From contig JAEZKQ010000031.1 of assembly GCA_023436115.1 (NCBI GenBank), forward strand, positions 62,001 through 126,000: a stretch of DNA of 64,000 bases. The letters are read 5' to 3'. Numbering within the stretch: position 1 is the first letter of the stretch; the number at the start of each line of letters is the position of its first letter. The notes under the pieces were generated by a model. The model saw only the letters and a list, made by a program, of their open reading frames with translations, searched no databases and was not told where the DNA came from. Below are positions 9,001-18,744 of the stretch, piece after piece. This DNA is from Bacillota bacterium (lineage in GTDB: Bacteria; Bacillota; Clostridia; Christensenellales; SZUA-584). The position numbers were made by a program, and so were the translations under genes.

Positions 9001-9218
9001 CCCAAAGATGAAGTCTATACGGCCCGCCCGCTGCCATTGGCGGCAGTACGAGTCTCCACGTGCCGTTTTTGATTTGTGTGCAGTTCTTTACTTCCTGCAA
9101 GCTCAGCACATACGGCGAGGCCGTTTTGGCCTGTTCCCCAAATGTAAATATCCTTATCCCGCTGAAGCACCATATGGTCTTTAAATATAGCCGCAGCATG
9201 AATTTGCTTTGCACTCAT
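9001..9218 (-). pseudogene. Sialate O-acetylesterase N-terminal remnant
   Basis: Two minus-strand frames read like successive parts of one enzyme. The first, from an ATG at 9218, gives AAIFKDHMVLQRDKDIYIWG, the typical N-terminus of sialate O-acetylesterases (consensus F-x-D-x-M-V-L-Q-R-D). After a frame change near 9100 the other frame gives GTWRLVLPPMAAGGPYRLHL, the next conserved block (W-x-x-x-L-P-P-M-x-A-G-G-P-Y). No SGNH catalytic domain follows. It is a decayed 5' fragment of a glycan esterase gene of about 500 residues. The rest of 8792-9261 shows nothing else I can call. Confidence 0.72.
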
Positions 9219-9261
9219 TAATTAACTCCCGTCGATGAGCTCGACCGGTTACTAAAGATAC

Positions 9262-12200
9262 TCAGCCATTGGGGAACAATTCGCGAATTTGTGCATCGGA
9301 CAGATCAAAGAAAGATTTTAAATTATCGATAGCGTGTTCGCGCCGTTCCTCAATACAATCCCTTAGTTTTTCCACTTCATTTTCCCACTTGCTCATTGAC
9401 GAGGGCTTGCCCCATTTTTCGATCGTACGCGGCATTTCGTCCTTAACGGATGCGACCATCCCATCATAAAGCGCCAGCATCTTTTCCTTTGTCAGTACGG
9501 TATTTAGAACTTCAGCGTATCTCTTTACAAACTGATCACGCCATTCTCTATTCTCATAGAAACCGTAGTAGAGCCCCGTATCCACAAAAGTCTGCATACC
9601 GAATTCATCAATTTTACCCACAAAAAGGCCGTTGGGATTAAATAATGATCCGAATATGGAACGACCCGCACTATCTCCCTTAAAGCCATAGTCAAGGTCA
9701 TAAAACAGCGGCCGCCATTTAAGCGCGTTGTCACTGGTATGGGCATATTTCTGATTATAGAAATCTGAACTGTTAAAATACGTCACCGCGATCAGGTAGT
9801 CCATAAAATACTCAGGGTCGGCAAGCTCGGTATAGGCAGCAAACCTATCAGCGTCGGCCGTACTCCCTTTGGCAACAGAGAACACTTTATTAATATTGGC
9901 ACTGGAACCGCCATTGAAGGCATATGTGTTCCGCGCCATTTCCACCTTATCCGGGTCGATCCCATGTTTAGAGGCCAAGTAATCTTCGTTTTGATTCTCC
10001 TTAAATTCGTATAAGCCCCAATACTCTCCGTTTATATAAACAACGGCAAACTTAGACTGCATATTGTCGATATTCATACCGTTAACGGCCATATGGAAAT
10101 ACGCGTCGCGCAGTCGTGTCGAATCGTGATCCTGTCCCATGTTACGCAGTGACAGGGATTTGAATGTTTTAATATCGTAATCACCGAAAAAAGGATACGT
10201 CACGGAACTCATACCATAACCGCCGCGCAGATACAGGTTGATCGATTTTTGGCGATATGTACGCGTACCCGCTCCGGCGACACGAAAACCGGCAGGGAAT
10301 TTGATGCCCAAAGTCCCATCCGCTTCATAATATTCCACATATCCGGCGCGCTCGCGTTTATCCTTGCGAACCGTGCTCCCAAAAACCCAGTTGAGATCGC
10401 TTTCGGTCATAGACAGGCAGACAACCGGCAGAGAATGTTTAGCGCCAAACAAGTATGTGGCCACCGTTTCGTCGCTGCTTAGCTTACCCGGAGCCACAGC
10501 CACAGCCCTGACCGTCTGTGTAGTGGATAAAGAAACAGGGCCTGTATATTTTGTTGCATTTTGGGTTGGCGTCGAGCCGTCGAGCGTATAATAAATGTCG
10601 GCACCCTGTGTCGCTGTGCTCATCTCAAGCGTGACGGGGGCAGACTGATAACCTCCGTTTACGGAAAAAGCAGGTGCTGCGCAATACCCGCTCAGCGTTT
10701 CCCCTTCGTTTTTGCTTCCCGGTGTGGGCGCAGAGAAAACTGCGGAAACGTATTGCGTATCGATAGAGGTCAAGCCGCGCGAAAGCCCGGGGCGCAGCAC
10801 GCCTGTCTCAAACTGATCTAAGACCATACCCTGGGGACTTATCAGATAAATTGTCTCTCCGGATAAAGAAATGGTGAGCCGCCCCGACTCACCGTCGTTG
10901 TCGTATTTGTTTATCACACCGTAGTCTCCGGCAGATATTTGCATACCGGCTATCGGCCATTTTTTCAGGTCATTTCGGCTGTCAGAAAGATAATAGCCTG
11001 TTAAATCCACATCATCAGATGTATTATTGAAAATCTCCACCCAATCCGGATCACCACTTTTCGCTGCGCTCACCGTGGCGACTTCGTTGATCTTAAGCCC
11101 CCCGCTGCCCGCGCTGTCTATGGCGTTGATCTGAGTAAAACCTTGCGTCACATTGGCCGCCATCGGTGTCGGCTGAGGGTAATATAGATATTGTCCGTCT
11201 GCGGAAAACCCTAGCGATATATTGTTTCCCACTTGCTCCGCGATCGGAACGGTTTGTATCATACCCGCAAGCAGATCCGTCAGTATCAACTGTCGGTCCG
11301 AACTGCCCAATTTGAAATTGGTATGCCATTCAGTGTCTGTTTTTACATCTTTGCCGGACAGGAAGATGACAACATAAGAGTCCGGAGCAAGCTCATAATC
11401 CGGCAAAAACCATTTAAGAATTTTATCCTTATTATCTGAAAGCGCATAGTTACTAAGATTAACGGGGCTGTCCGATGCATTGTAAAGCTCTACCCACGGA
11501 CTGCGATCCCCGTCCGCATCAATCACGGAATATGTGTTATTGACGAGTATCTCGTTAATACGAATGGCGCCTGTTCCCTCAGTAAAACCGATATTTGTCG
11601 TGTAATCGGTTCCATTTTTCTCCTGAGGTGTCGGTTTCGTATAATAGACGATACTTCCGTCCTCCGAACGTCCTACTGACAGTCCGGGTATCACATTCAC
11701 ATCCCAAGTTATCGAATCGACAGCCGTGCCAAAGCTGTCCATAATCGCCACACACGCTTCATCATTGCTGATTTTCAAGGGCGCTTGACCTTCGCCAATT
11801 TCTCCGGTGAATTTAACCAATGCATATTCTCCGGCACCCAACTGCATTTGCGGCATACGTGCCTTTGTGGGATCTGTAAAATTATCGGTCACATAATAAC
11901 GGGAAAGCTCAACGGCTTCTTTACCCGTATTATAAACTTCCATCCAGGCATAGGGTTCAGCGTCTGATACGGCTTTAGGAAAAACCTCTGTGATTTCCAG
12001 TGTGGCCTCTCCGCTTTGCATAGCCTCAAGCGATTCAAATGCGGTAGTGGTATTGGCTGCGCCCGGCGTGGGAGCGGTAAAGTACTTGTAGACACCTTCT
12101 TCATCCGTACCATATGAAATATCCGTAACAAGACTCGGAATTTTCAGCTCTTGCACTCTGCCTTTCGGCGCGGAAAGCGTCAAGGTTGTACCGGACTTGT

Positions 12201-12603
12201 CCAGCTTAAACCCTGTGCATATTTTATCCGTTGCTGTCTTATCCGCAAGTTCGCAAAAATAAATCACCAAATACTGACCCGGATCAATTGTTATCTCAGG
12301 AAAGACAAACTTGTTCTGTGCCGATTCAGCGATCGTATAATCCAAAAGATTAATAGGGCTTTCGGTGCTATTGCAAAGTTCAAGCCAATCCGGATTTCCC
12401 AGTACCGGATCGACGAGAGAATTGGCATTGGAGCTGACAACTTCACTGATAAACAAGCCGCTCGCCGGCCGGGCTGATGTGTTGACACTACAACCGGCTG
12501 AAAACAGCATCATCACTGATATGCCCATCAATAAGGCTTTCTTTAATACTCGCATGATTCCATTCACGTTCCCCTTATGCCAGAAAAGGCGAAGACTGAA
12601 CAT
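9262..12603 (-). CDS. Lamin-tail/CotH-kinase surface lipoprotein
   Basis: About 1113 residues from the ATG at 12603, which follows AAGAGG by five bases; an in-frame ATG at 12555 would also leave a normal lipoprotein signal. The lipobox LFSAGC (Cys near 38) predicts a membrane-anchored lipoprotein. Then come about five lamin-tail domains (motifs such as GNPDWLELCN, YAWMEVYN, SPWVELYN, GDPDWVEIFN), a chitobiase-type C-terminal module (DIYYTLDGSTPT) and a CotH kinase-like domain ending in RPLFYDLDYGF. CotH proteins phosphorylate spore-coat or surface proteins. The combination is common in Clostridia; the substrate is unknown. Confidence 0.85.
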   Translation of the reverse strand: MFSLRLFWHKGNVNGIMRVLKKALLMGISVMMLFSAGCSVNTSARPASGLFISEVVSSNANSLVDPVLGNPDWLELCNSTESPINLLDYTIAESAQNKFVFPEITIDPGQYLVIYFCELADKTATDKICTGFKLDKSGTTLTLSAPKGRVQELKIPSLVTDISYGTDEEGVYKYFTAPTPGAANTTTAFESLEAMQSGEATLEITEVFPKAVSDAEPYAWMEVYNTGKEAVELSRYYVTDNFTDPTKARMPQMQLGAGEYALVKFTGEIGEGQAPLKISNDEACVAIMDSFGTAVDSITWDVNVIPGLSVGRSEDGSIVYYTKPTPQEKNGTDYTTNIGFTEGTGAIRINEILVNNTYSVIDADGDRSPWVELYNASDSPVNLSNYALSDNKDKILKWFLPDYELAPDSYVVIFLSGKDVKTDTEWHTNFKLGSSDRQLILTDLLAGMIQTVPIAEQVGNNISLGFSADGQYLYYPQPTPMAANVTQGFTQINAIDSAGSGGLKINEVATVSAAKSGDPDWVEIFNNTSDDVDLTGYYLSDSRNDLKKWPIAGMQISAGDYGVINKYDNDGESGRLTISLSGETIYLISPQGMVLDQFETGVLRPGLSRGLTSIDTQYVSAVFSAPTPGSKNEGETLSGYCAAPAFSVNGGYQSAPVTLEMSTATQGADIYYTLDGSTPTQNATKYTGPVSLSTTQTVRAVAVAPGKLSSDETVATYLFGAKHSLPVVCLSMTESDLNWVFGSTVRKDKRERAGYVEYYEADGTLGIKFPAGFRVAGAGTRTYRQKSINLYLRGGYGMSSVTYPFFGDYDIKTFKSLSLRNMGQDHDSTRLRDAYFHMAVNGMNIDNMQSKFAVVYINGEYWGLYEFKENQNEDYLASKHGIDPDKVEMARNTYAFNGGSSANINKVFSVAKGSTADADRFAAYTELADPEYFMDYLIAVTYFNSSDFYNQKYAHTSDNALKWRPLFYDLDYGFKGDSAGRSIFGSLFNPNGLFVGKIDEFGMQTFVDTGLYYGFYENREWRDQFVKRYAEVLNTVLTKEKMLALYDGMVASVKDEMPRTIEKWGKPSSMSKWENEVEKLRDCIEERREHAIDNLKSFFDLSDAQIRELFPNG

Positions 12604-12790
12604 GATACCTCTTTTTTTTATTTTATCGGTCATTTCCATATCGACTGATTGAATACAAAAACAGCAAGAACGAAACGCCATCATCCTTTGATTTACAATA
12701 TACCACACAAAATCTGTATTAATCAAGTTTTTACAACGCAGTTACCAAGCCTGATTAAAAGGCCGCCTCTTCACGGCGTGCTTATTTGCA

Positions 12791-15406
12791 TCACTCGTTC
12801 GATGTCTTCTCAAATTCCTTTTTTATGATATCTACGAGCATCAAAGCTAACTGCGGATCAAACTGGGTACCCGCATTTTCCCTCATGACTTGTATGGCCT
12901 GCTCTATATTGATCGCCTTTTTATTTTCTGAATCGTGGGTCATTCGGTCATAGCTTTCCGCAACGGCAATGATCCTTGCAACCACAGGTATTTCTTCACC
13001 TTTGAGACCCTTGGGATACCCTAAGCCGTCCCAGCGTTCCTGATGTGCAAGAACCGGTTCCGCCAGATCCAATGTGTCATCAAACGAGTTAAGTATCCTA
13101 AATCCAATAATAGGATGTCTCTTTACTTCGTTCCACTCTTCTTTGGAAAGTCCATGATTTTTGTTTAATACTTGCGGGTCCAGAACGATTTTTCCTATAT
13201 CATGCAAATACGCTGCATCTTTAAGCTGACGCAACTTTTTTTCCGACAGGTTCATCGCTTTACCGAGCTTTAAGCTTAAGTCGCTGACACGCTGAGAATG
13301 TTCCTTTTCTCTGTCACTGTTCTCATGAAGCGTCGAGATGATCATGCGGACAACATCGTTTTTCACTTCATCGCGCTCCAGTGTTTTTGCGGCATACATA
13401 TTTTGTTCGGCGTTGGTCAGTACGACGGAAATATTTTCTGACTCATTATATTTTGTATCAACACCCATAGATATGCTTCCCTTGATAGCCTTCACCTGTT
13501 CCCTGGAAAATTCATCTTTAATACGTGCAATAATAGTCTGTGCTTCTTCGGTTGTCGTTTTTGGCAGCAGCAGAACAAATTCATCCCCGCCCCACCGCGC
13601 AACAATGTCATCACTGCGGCAAACGCGCCCCAAAACCTGGGAAACGCTTTTTAGCAGCAAATCTCCAAACTCATGGCCGAATATATCGTTCGTCAATTTT
13701 AGGCCATTTACATCACCCATGACAATAGATATGGGAAGATTACTCTTTGTATTGATGCGTATAAGCTCTTCCTCAAAAAAGCGCCGATTGTAAAGCCCCG
13801 TTAATGCATCATGAAAGCTTAAGAATTCTATTTTTTTACGCTGTTCTTTCTTTTCTGTCACATCTCTGAAAACCAGTACAACACCGGCCTTCTCCCCGGC
13901 TTCATCTTTGATAGGCGCTGCACTGTCCTCGAGATAATATGTGCTGCCATCTTTTGATATCAATATAACGTTGTTGCCCATTTCCTGAATCTCATTGGTT
14001 ATAAACACGCCTTCGATAGGATCCTCAATACTGCTGCTCTGATTTTCATGAGAAAGTCTGAATACATCTTTATAATACCGGCCCCGAGCCTCTTCCAGCG
14101 GCCATCCTGTCAGCCTCTCAGCGACACGGTTCAGCATTTCAATTTTACCGTCTTTGTCCACAACCATAACACCGTCACCAATAGAGATCAGCGTTTGCAA
14201 ATATTTATTGCGCTCATACGACAAGTTCTCCTGTGCCGATCTCTTTTCAATATCATGCCAAACACCATTTATTAACAACGTCGTTTCATAAATATCATTT
14301 ATATCGTAGTCATCCTTCTTATTCCCCAATCCCACGACAGCGACAATCCGCCCATCTGCAATAACCGGAATTGACATAAACTTATTCAAGTGCACATGAC
14401 CCGCCGGGTATCCTTTTTTTAACGGGTTAGGTGCTTCAAAATTGTTGATCACAACAGCCTTTCTCTGGCGGACCGCTTCGCCCCATATTCCTGTTGCCTC
14501 ATGCTGATATTTCACTTGCTTGGCAGCCACGCTGCAAGCTTCCATGACTCCTTCTGTCCACGAGCTAAGTGTAAATTCACTCTTATCCTCATCATAAAGG
14601 TATATATATCCGTATTGGCTTTCCGTTAGATCCAAGCATCTGTGCAGCACATAATCCAACTGTTCCTCAGTGCTTTTAAAGCTTTGGCTTAATACATCCG
14701 CCAATATCTTGTTCCGGTTTGATGTCTGAGTCTGCCGTTTTTGATCCTCCCGCTCCTTCGTGACATCCCTGACATAGGCACCCACTCCCGTCGCCCCATT
14801 CATCATTTTGACCGGAAACTTGGTCGTCTGATATACCCTTCCGTTCCAGTCGATCTCGTCTATAATCAGACTGCTCTTTTTTAACACAGCAAGATCCGTC
14901 TGCCTGCGTTTATCAGCAAACTCTTTTTCCGATATTTCGTAATCGTCCTTGCCGACGATCTCCTCCACACTTTTGTGATATAGTTCCCCCACAGTTCTGC
15001 TAAGGAAAACATATCTTAGATTTTCGTCCTTTAAGTACACCATGTTCTCATCGGCTTCAATAAACGTCTTGACGAGTGCGGCATAATTCTCGACCGCGCG
15101 CATGGCTTTCTTTGTTTTTCTTCTGATCGCAAAAAGCAGTATGGTCAGCGCAAACAAAATGAATATAAGAACAGAACCGGCAATAATAACGCCAAGGAGA
15201 ATGGACTTTTGATTTTCTTCCGTCTGCGCATTGGCCGTCATATCATGAAACATAGAGAAAAGGGCGTTTTCTCCTTCATACTCGCCGTGTTCTTCAAACA
15301 TCTGTTGATAATCAGGCGCCACAGGTGGTTCAGCCGCAATCGCAGCCACCGGGTATACAAGCATAATAAAAAAGAGTATAACGACAACAGGGAGTTTCTC
15401 TTTCAT
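12791..15406 (-). CDS. PAS-GAF-PAS-GGDEF-HD-GYP cyclic-di-GMP protein
   Basis: An 871-residue membrane signalling protein. A signal/anchor segment and a second span near residues 70-95 frame a short outer part. Then follow PAS (about 105-225), GAF (about 240-390), PAS (about 405-525), GGDEF (about 530-690) and HD-GYP (about 690-870). The cyclase site is intact (RWGGDEF) with the inhibitory I-site RSDD five residues before it. The phosphodiesterase shows HDIGKI and HQERWDGLGYPKG. It could both make and degrade c-di-GMP. GGAG lies seven bases before the ATG at 15406. The next gene upstream encodes a similar protein. Confidence 0.9.
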   Translation of the reverse strand: MKEKLPVVVILFFIMLVYPVAAIAAEPPVAPDYQQMFEEHGEYEGENALFSMFHDMTANAQTEENQKSILLGVIIAGSVLIFILFALTILLFAIRRKTKKAMRAVENYAALVKTFIEADENMVYLKDENLRYVFLSRTVGELYHKSVEEIVGKDDYEISEKEFADKRRQTDLAVLKKSSLIIDEIDWNGRVYQTTKFPVKMMNGATGVGAYVRDVTKEREDQKRQTQTSNRNKILADVLSQSFKSTEEQLDYVLHRCLDLTESQYGYIYLYDEDKSEFTLSSWTEGVMEACSVAAKQVKYQHEATGIWGEAVRQRKAVVINNFEAPNPLKKGYPAGHVHLNKFMSIPVIADGRIVAVVGLGNKKDDYDINDIYETTLLINGVWHDIEKRSAQENLSYERNKYLQTLISIGDGVMVVDKDGKIEMLNRVAERLTGWPLEEARGRYYKDVFRLSHENQSSSIEDPIEGVFITNEIQEMGNNVILISKDGSTYYLEDSAAPIKDEAGEKAGVVLVFRDVTEKKEQRKKIEFLSFHDALTGLYNRRFFEEELIRINTKSNLPISIVMGDVNGLKLTNDIFGHEFGDLLLKSVSQVLGRVCRSDDIVARWGGDEFVLLLPKTTTEEAQTIIARIKDEFSREQVKAIKGSISMGVDTKYNESENISVVLTNAEQNMYAAKTLERDEVKNDVVRMIISTLHENSDREKEHSQRVSDLSLKLGKAMNLSEKKLRQLKDAAYLHDIGKIVLDPQVLNKNHGLSKEEWNEVKRHPIIGFRILNSFDDTLDLAEPVLAHQERWDGLGYPKGLKGEEIPVVARIIAVAESYDRMTHDSENKKAINIEQAIQVMRENAGTQFDPQLALMLVDIIKKEFEKTSNE

Positions 15407-15440
15407 CAATGATCTCCTTTTTTAGCGTCATAAATAATCC

Positions 15441-17918
15441 TCAAATATTTTCAATAAAAAGCTGCACAATTTTCGGATCAAATTGTGTGCCCGCGTTTTT
15501 CTCTAATTCTTGAATGGCTGCCTGTTTGGTCATCGCTTTTCTGTAAACACGGTCTTCTGTCATGGCATCATATGCATCCACAACAGCCAAAATACGTGAC
15601 AGCATAGGTATGTCTTCACCTTTTTGTCCACGCGGATAGCCTTTGCCATCCCATCTTTCATGATGCGACAGTATATAATCCGCAATTGACTCCAGCCCCG
15701 GGGCCGACATGGCAATGCGAAAACCGATCTCCGGATGCTTTTTCATTGTCTCCCATTCCTCTTCACTGAGCTTTCCGGGTTTGTTTAATATTCTATCGTC
15801 AATACCGACTTTACCGATGTCATGTAATATAGCAAACAGCTGCAAATCATCCATGTCCTTTTGCGACAGTTCCAGCTTTTCCCCCATCATTTTGCAATAG
15901 GACGCCATCCTTTCGGCATGTTCCTCAGTTTCCTGACTTCTTGCAAACATCGTCGCCATCACAGAAGATAGTATCGCGTTGTGATAACTCTTACGCTCCA
16001 AAAGCTTTCGCTTGTTCATATATTCTTCTGCTTCCTTTTCCGTATCCTGCAAGCTCATCGTCGGCGAAAGCTTAGTTCCAAAGCCCACGGATAAATTAAT
16101 ATAATGCGCCCTGTCCGATATCCCGGCATTATACTTTTCACAAGCAGCTTTGATCATCTGCACTCTTTCATAAGCATCCTCACGATTTGTTCCGGGTAAA
16201 ATGATGCTGAATTCATCGCCGCCTGTTCTGGCCATGATGTCGCCCTCACGGCAGCAGCCCTGTATAATATGGCCTGTCACTTGGATGATATGATCGCCTT
16301 CGGCATGTCCAAAGGCATCGTTTACCATACGTACGCCATTTATATCCGCAATAATGATCGATACCGGCACAGAATGACTCTGATCCAGCGATGTTTTGGC
16401 TTCTTCATAGTACTTTCTGTTATAAAGGCCAGTCATAAAATCATGGTCATTCATATAACGAATTTGTGTCAGCTGCTTCTTTGTTTCTGTGATATCAACT
16501 ATAATACCTTCAAGCGCTTCCACGTTATCTTCCGCATCATATACGCCCTGGCCCATTTCAAGCACCCATTTTCGCTCTCCGGATGCAGTTCTGATCTCAT
16601 ATTCATACCGGAAAGGACTATGCAAAGGCAGAATACGCTCCCATTCCCTCCATAAAGTGTCCCTATACTCCGGTGTAATTAAATCGTTAAACGACAGATA
16701 TCTGTTCCCAAGAAGGTATTCCGGTCTATAGCCCGTCAATTCAAGGCAGCCTTCAGAAAGAAATTGCATCGTCCATTCCTTGTCATACTTGCAACGGTAT
16801 GCCAAGCCGGGAAGATTGGACAGCAAAACAGCTTTACTTCTCTCGCTCTCGCGAAGCGCTTTTTCTGCCATCTTTCTTTCCTGTATATCTTGAATGATAC
16901 ATAAGTGACTGCCACTATAAGTAATATCCTGATCCAAATTTAAACCTGTTACCACCATATTGACCCATACGTATGAACCATCCGGCTTTAAATAGCGTTT
17001 TTCCATCGTATAGCCGTCAATTTCATGATTCTTAAACCTTTTAAACTGTTCTAAGTCCTCCTGAACATCCTCCGGATGAGTGATATCTTTCCAATTTAAC
17101 GATGTAAGTGCTTCTTTCGGCCTGTCCAAAATCTGCGCATATTTTGTGTTCAGATTGGAAAGCACCTCATATTCCTTCGTAATGGCAATACCGACCGGCG
17201 CTTGTTCAAATACAGTCTTAAATAACGATTCACTCTGTGCAAGCTTGCTGCTCAAGCTCTTTAACGTTGAATTTTTCATATAAAGGCTCAGCATGGCCGC
17301 TGACAGCAGCCCCACGCCAAGCCCAATGATAGCCGCATTCACCACACGCAGAAAGATCCGTGTATTCCAGTAATCTGCCGCATAATCGATGCCGATGGTC
17401 GCAATCGTCTCCCCCGTTTTAGAGTTGCGTATAGGCGCAAGCGCACTAACCCATGTTCCCCATCGGTCTGTCGTTGGATCCGTCAGTATAGATCGGCCGT
17501 CAATGAATGGCTGTATATCCTGCGATGTGGCTTCATAGTATTCCTGACCGGGCGGAGAGAAGTCTTCCGATCCCGCCATTTCTGAATCAACCAAAAAATA
17601 AAGCCTGCCGTCTATTCTGGCCATGAGATAGGCAAAGCGGACATTCTCATTTCGTTCTTTAAAATGAATTAAGAAGGTTTTGATTTGTTGATAGGCTGAT
17701 AGTTTTGCATCTTCCGGTCTTGCACTCATTTCTTCCACCAGGTCTGTCTGAAGCAGAAACGCGGCGGTCTCAGCCATGTTTATGGCTTCTTCTTCCATTT
17801 CATTGGAAAAGCTGTTCCATGTTTGCAAAATATACAATAAACCGGCGACTGAAACAACGATCATAATCAATAAGAATAATATCTTCTGTTTACCGTTCTT
17901 TTTTATCATCTCTGTCAT
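15441..17918 (-). CDS. Sensor-PAS-PAS-GGDEF-HD-GYP cyclic-di-GMP protein
   Basis: An 825-residue paralogue of the following gene. Two membrane spans (about 12-35 and 190-215) enclose an extracytoplasmic sensor domain that resembles a Cache-type fold in layout. Two PAS domains follow (about 225-350, 355-480), then GGDEF (about 480-640, ARTGGDEF with I-site REGD) and HD-GYP (HDIGKVG, HHERWDGKGYPRG). All key residues for both activities are present. The start at 17918 follows AAAGGCGG; codons upstream to 17945 have no better site. Only about 30 bases separate it from the downstream paralogue, so they are probably one operon, produced by duplication followed by sensor exchange. Confidence 0.9.
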   Translation of the reverse strand: MTEMIKKNGKQKILFLLIMIVVSVAGLLYILQTWNSFSNEMEEEAINMAETAAFLLQTDLVEEMSARPEDAKLSAYQQIKTFLIHFKERNENVRFAYLMARIDGRLYFLVDSEMAGSEDFSPPGQEYYEATSQDIQPFIDGRSILTDPTTDRWGTWVSALAPIRNSKTGETIATIGIDYAADYWNTRIFLRVVNAAIIGLGVGLLSAAMLSLYMKNSTLKSLSSKLAQSESLFKTVFEQAPVGIAITKEYEVLSNLNTKYAQILDRPKEALTSLNWKDITHPEDVQEDLEQFKRFKNHEIDGYTMEKRYLKPDGSYVWVNMVVTGLNLDQDITYSGSHLCIIQDIQERKMAEKALRESERSKAVLLSNLPGLAYRCKYDKEWTMQFLSEGCLELTGYRPEYLLGNRYLSFNDLITPEYRDTLWREWERILPLHSPFRYEYEIRTASGERKWVLEMGQGVYDAEDNVEALEGIIVDITETKKQLTQIRYMNDHDFMTGLYNRKYYEEAKTSLDQSHSVPVSIIIADINGVRMVNDAFGHAEGDHIIQVTGHIIQGCCREGDIMARTGGDEFSIILPGTNREDAYERVQMIKAACEKYNAGISDRAHYINLSVGFGTKLSPTMSLQDTEKEAEEYMNKRKLLERKSYHNAILSSVMATMFARSQETEEHAERMASYCKMMGEKLELSQKDMDDLQLFAILHDIGKVGIDDRILNKPGKLSEEEWETMKKHPEIGFRIAMSAPGLESIADYILSHHERWDGKGYPRGQKGEDIPMLSRILAVVDAYDAMTEDRVYRKAMTKQAAIQELEKNAGTQFDPKIVQLFIENI

Positions 17919-17970
17919 GCAACTACCGCCTTTCTGATGAAGCAAAGGTTGCCTTGCGCCATTTTGCCGT

Positions 17971-18573
17971 TTAATACTCGCCTTTTAATCTGCACTTAAC
18001 AAACAGGTCCCACAATTCTTTAAGCTCGGTTTCTGTCGGCCTCCAATCGGAAAATACAATATCCATCGTTGTATTATTTAGAAACTTCCAATAGACCCTG
18101 CTTGCCTCCGCTGCATTCATCACAATCATTTTCTGCTGTTTGCAGGATTCAAAAATGCTTTGAACCATTGATCGATATTGATCTTCCAATTTGTTTATCA
18201 GTAATTCGAGTTCACTTTTGAGTGCAGCGGGAGGAAATAAAATAACCCGGATAAAAAAACGGATATCATCCGGGTTGGCAGCTGTATACATCATCCTATC
18301 TCTTAATATCGAGTATAGAATAAGAAATAGGTCTTTTGTTGCTGTCTGATCTTTCTTTCTTTGTGGTTCATGCTTCTCCCAGACCCTTTTAAGTACTGAA
18401 AAGAACAAACCTTTTTTTGAATCGAAAAAGTAATAAAGCGTTGGCTGTTCGATGCCTGCGCTTTTGCATATACTTCGGACACTCGTGGCTTCGTATCCAT
18501 TCTCCAGAAACATTTTAAAAGCAATGTCCAGAATTCTTGAAACCTTGTGATTGTCGGGTTGCTGAGCTTTCAT
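17971..18573 (-). CDS. TetR/AcrR family transcriptional regulator
   Basis: A 200-residue TetR-type repressor. The N-terminal helix-turn-helix is clear (ILDIAFKMFLENGYEATSVR followed by the IC-x-x-AGIEQPTLYYFF recognition block, about residues 14-60). The C-terminal ligand/dimer domain is not close to any family I can name. The ATG at 18573 follows GGCGGGG. It lies between an ABC exporter upstream and the GGDEF genes downstream on the same strand, separated from the exporter by a hairpin at 18690-18720. It could regulate either; targets are not evident. Confidence 0.88.
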   Translation of the reverse strand: MKAQQPDNHKVSRILDIAFKMFLENGYEATSVRSICKSAGIEQPTLYYFFDSKKGLFFSVLKRVWEKHEPQRKKDQTATKDLFLILYSILRDRMMYTAANPDDIRFFIRVILFPPAALKSELELLINKLEDQYRSMVQSIFESCKQQKMIVMNAAEASRVYWKFLNNTTMDIVFSDWRPTETELKELWDLFVKCRLKGEY

Positions 18574-18689
18574 CAAACCCCGCCCTTATTATTTAGCTAT
18601 CGTTACATAAATTATATGTTTTTATATGACAAAAAGCAACATTATTCCACAAACTCCACCTGCAAAAGTATTTTTTAGCAGAAATGATC

Positions 18690-18720
18690 GGTAAGCGCCT
18701 TAAACCTTAAGGCGCCTACC
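18690..18720 (-). terminator. Strong inverted repeat after the ABC exporter
   Basis: Arms of 14 bases (GGTAAGCGCCTTAA / TTAAGGCGCCTACC, one mismatch that is G-U in RNA on one strand) around a 3-base loop. It lies between the permease stop and the TetR gene. The tail on the minus strand is only weakly T-rich, so termination is likely but an operator role is not excluded. Confidence 0.55.
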
Positions 18721-18744
18721 AAAATTTTTATGCTTCTTTGTTTT

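Noticed and set aside
8855..9214. A 119-residue minus-strand reading frame as a gene
   Set aside because: Only its middle part matches an esterase block; it is one frame of the decayed sialate O-acetylesterase.
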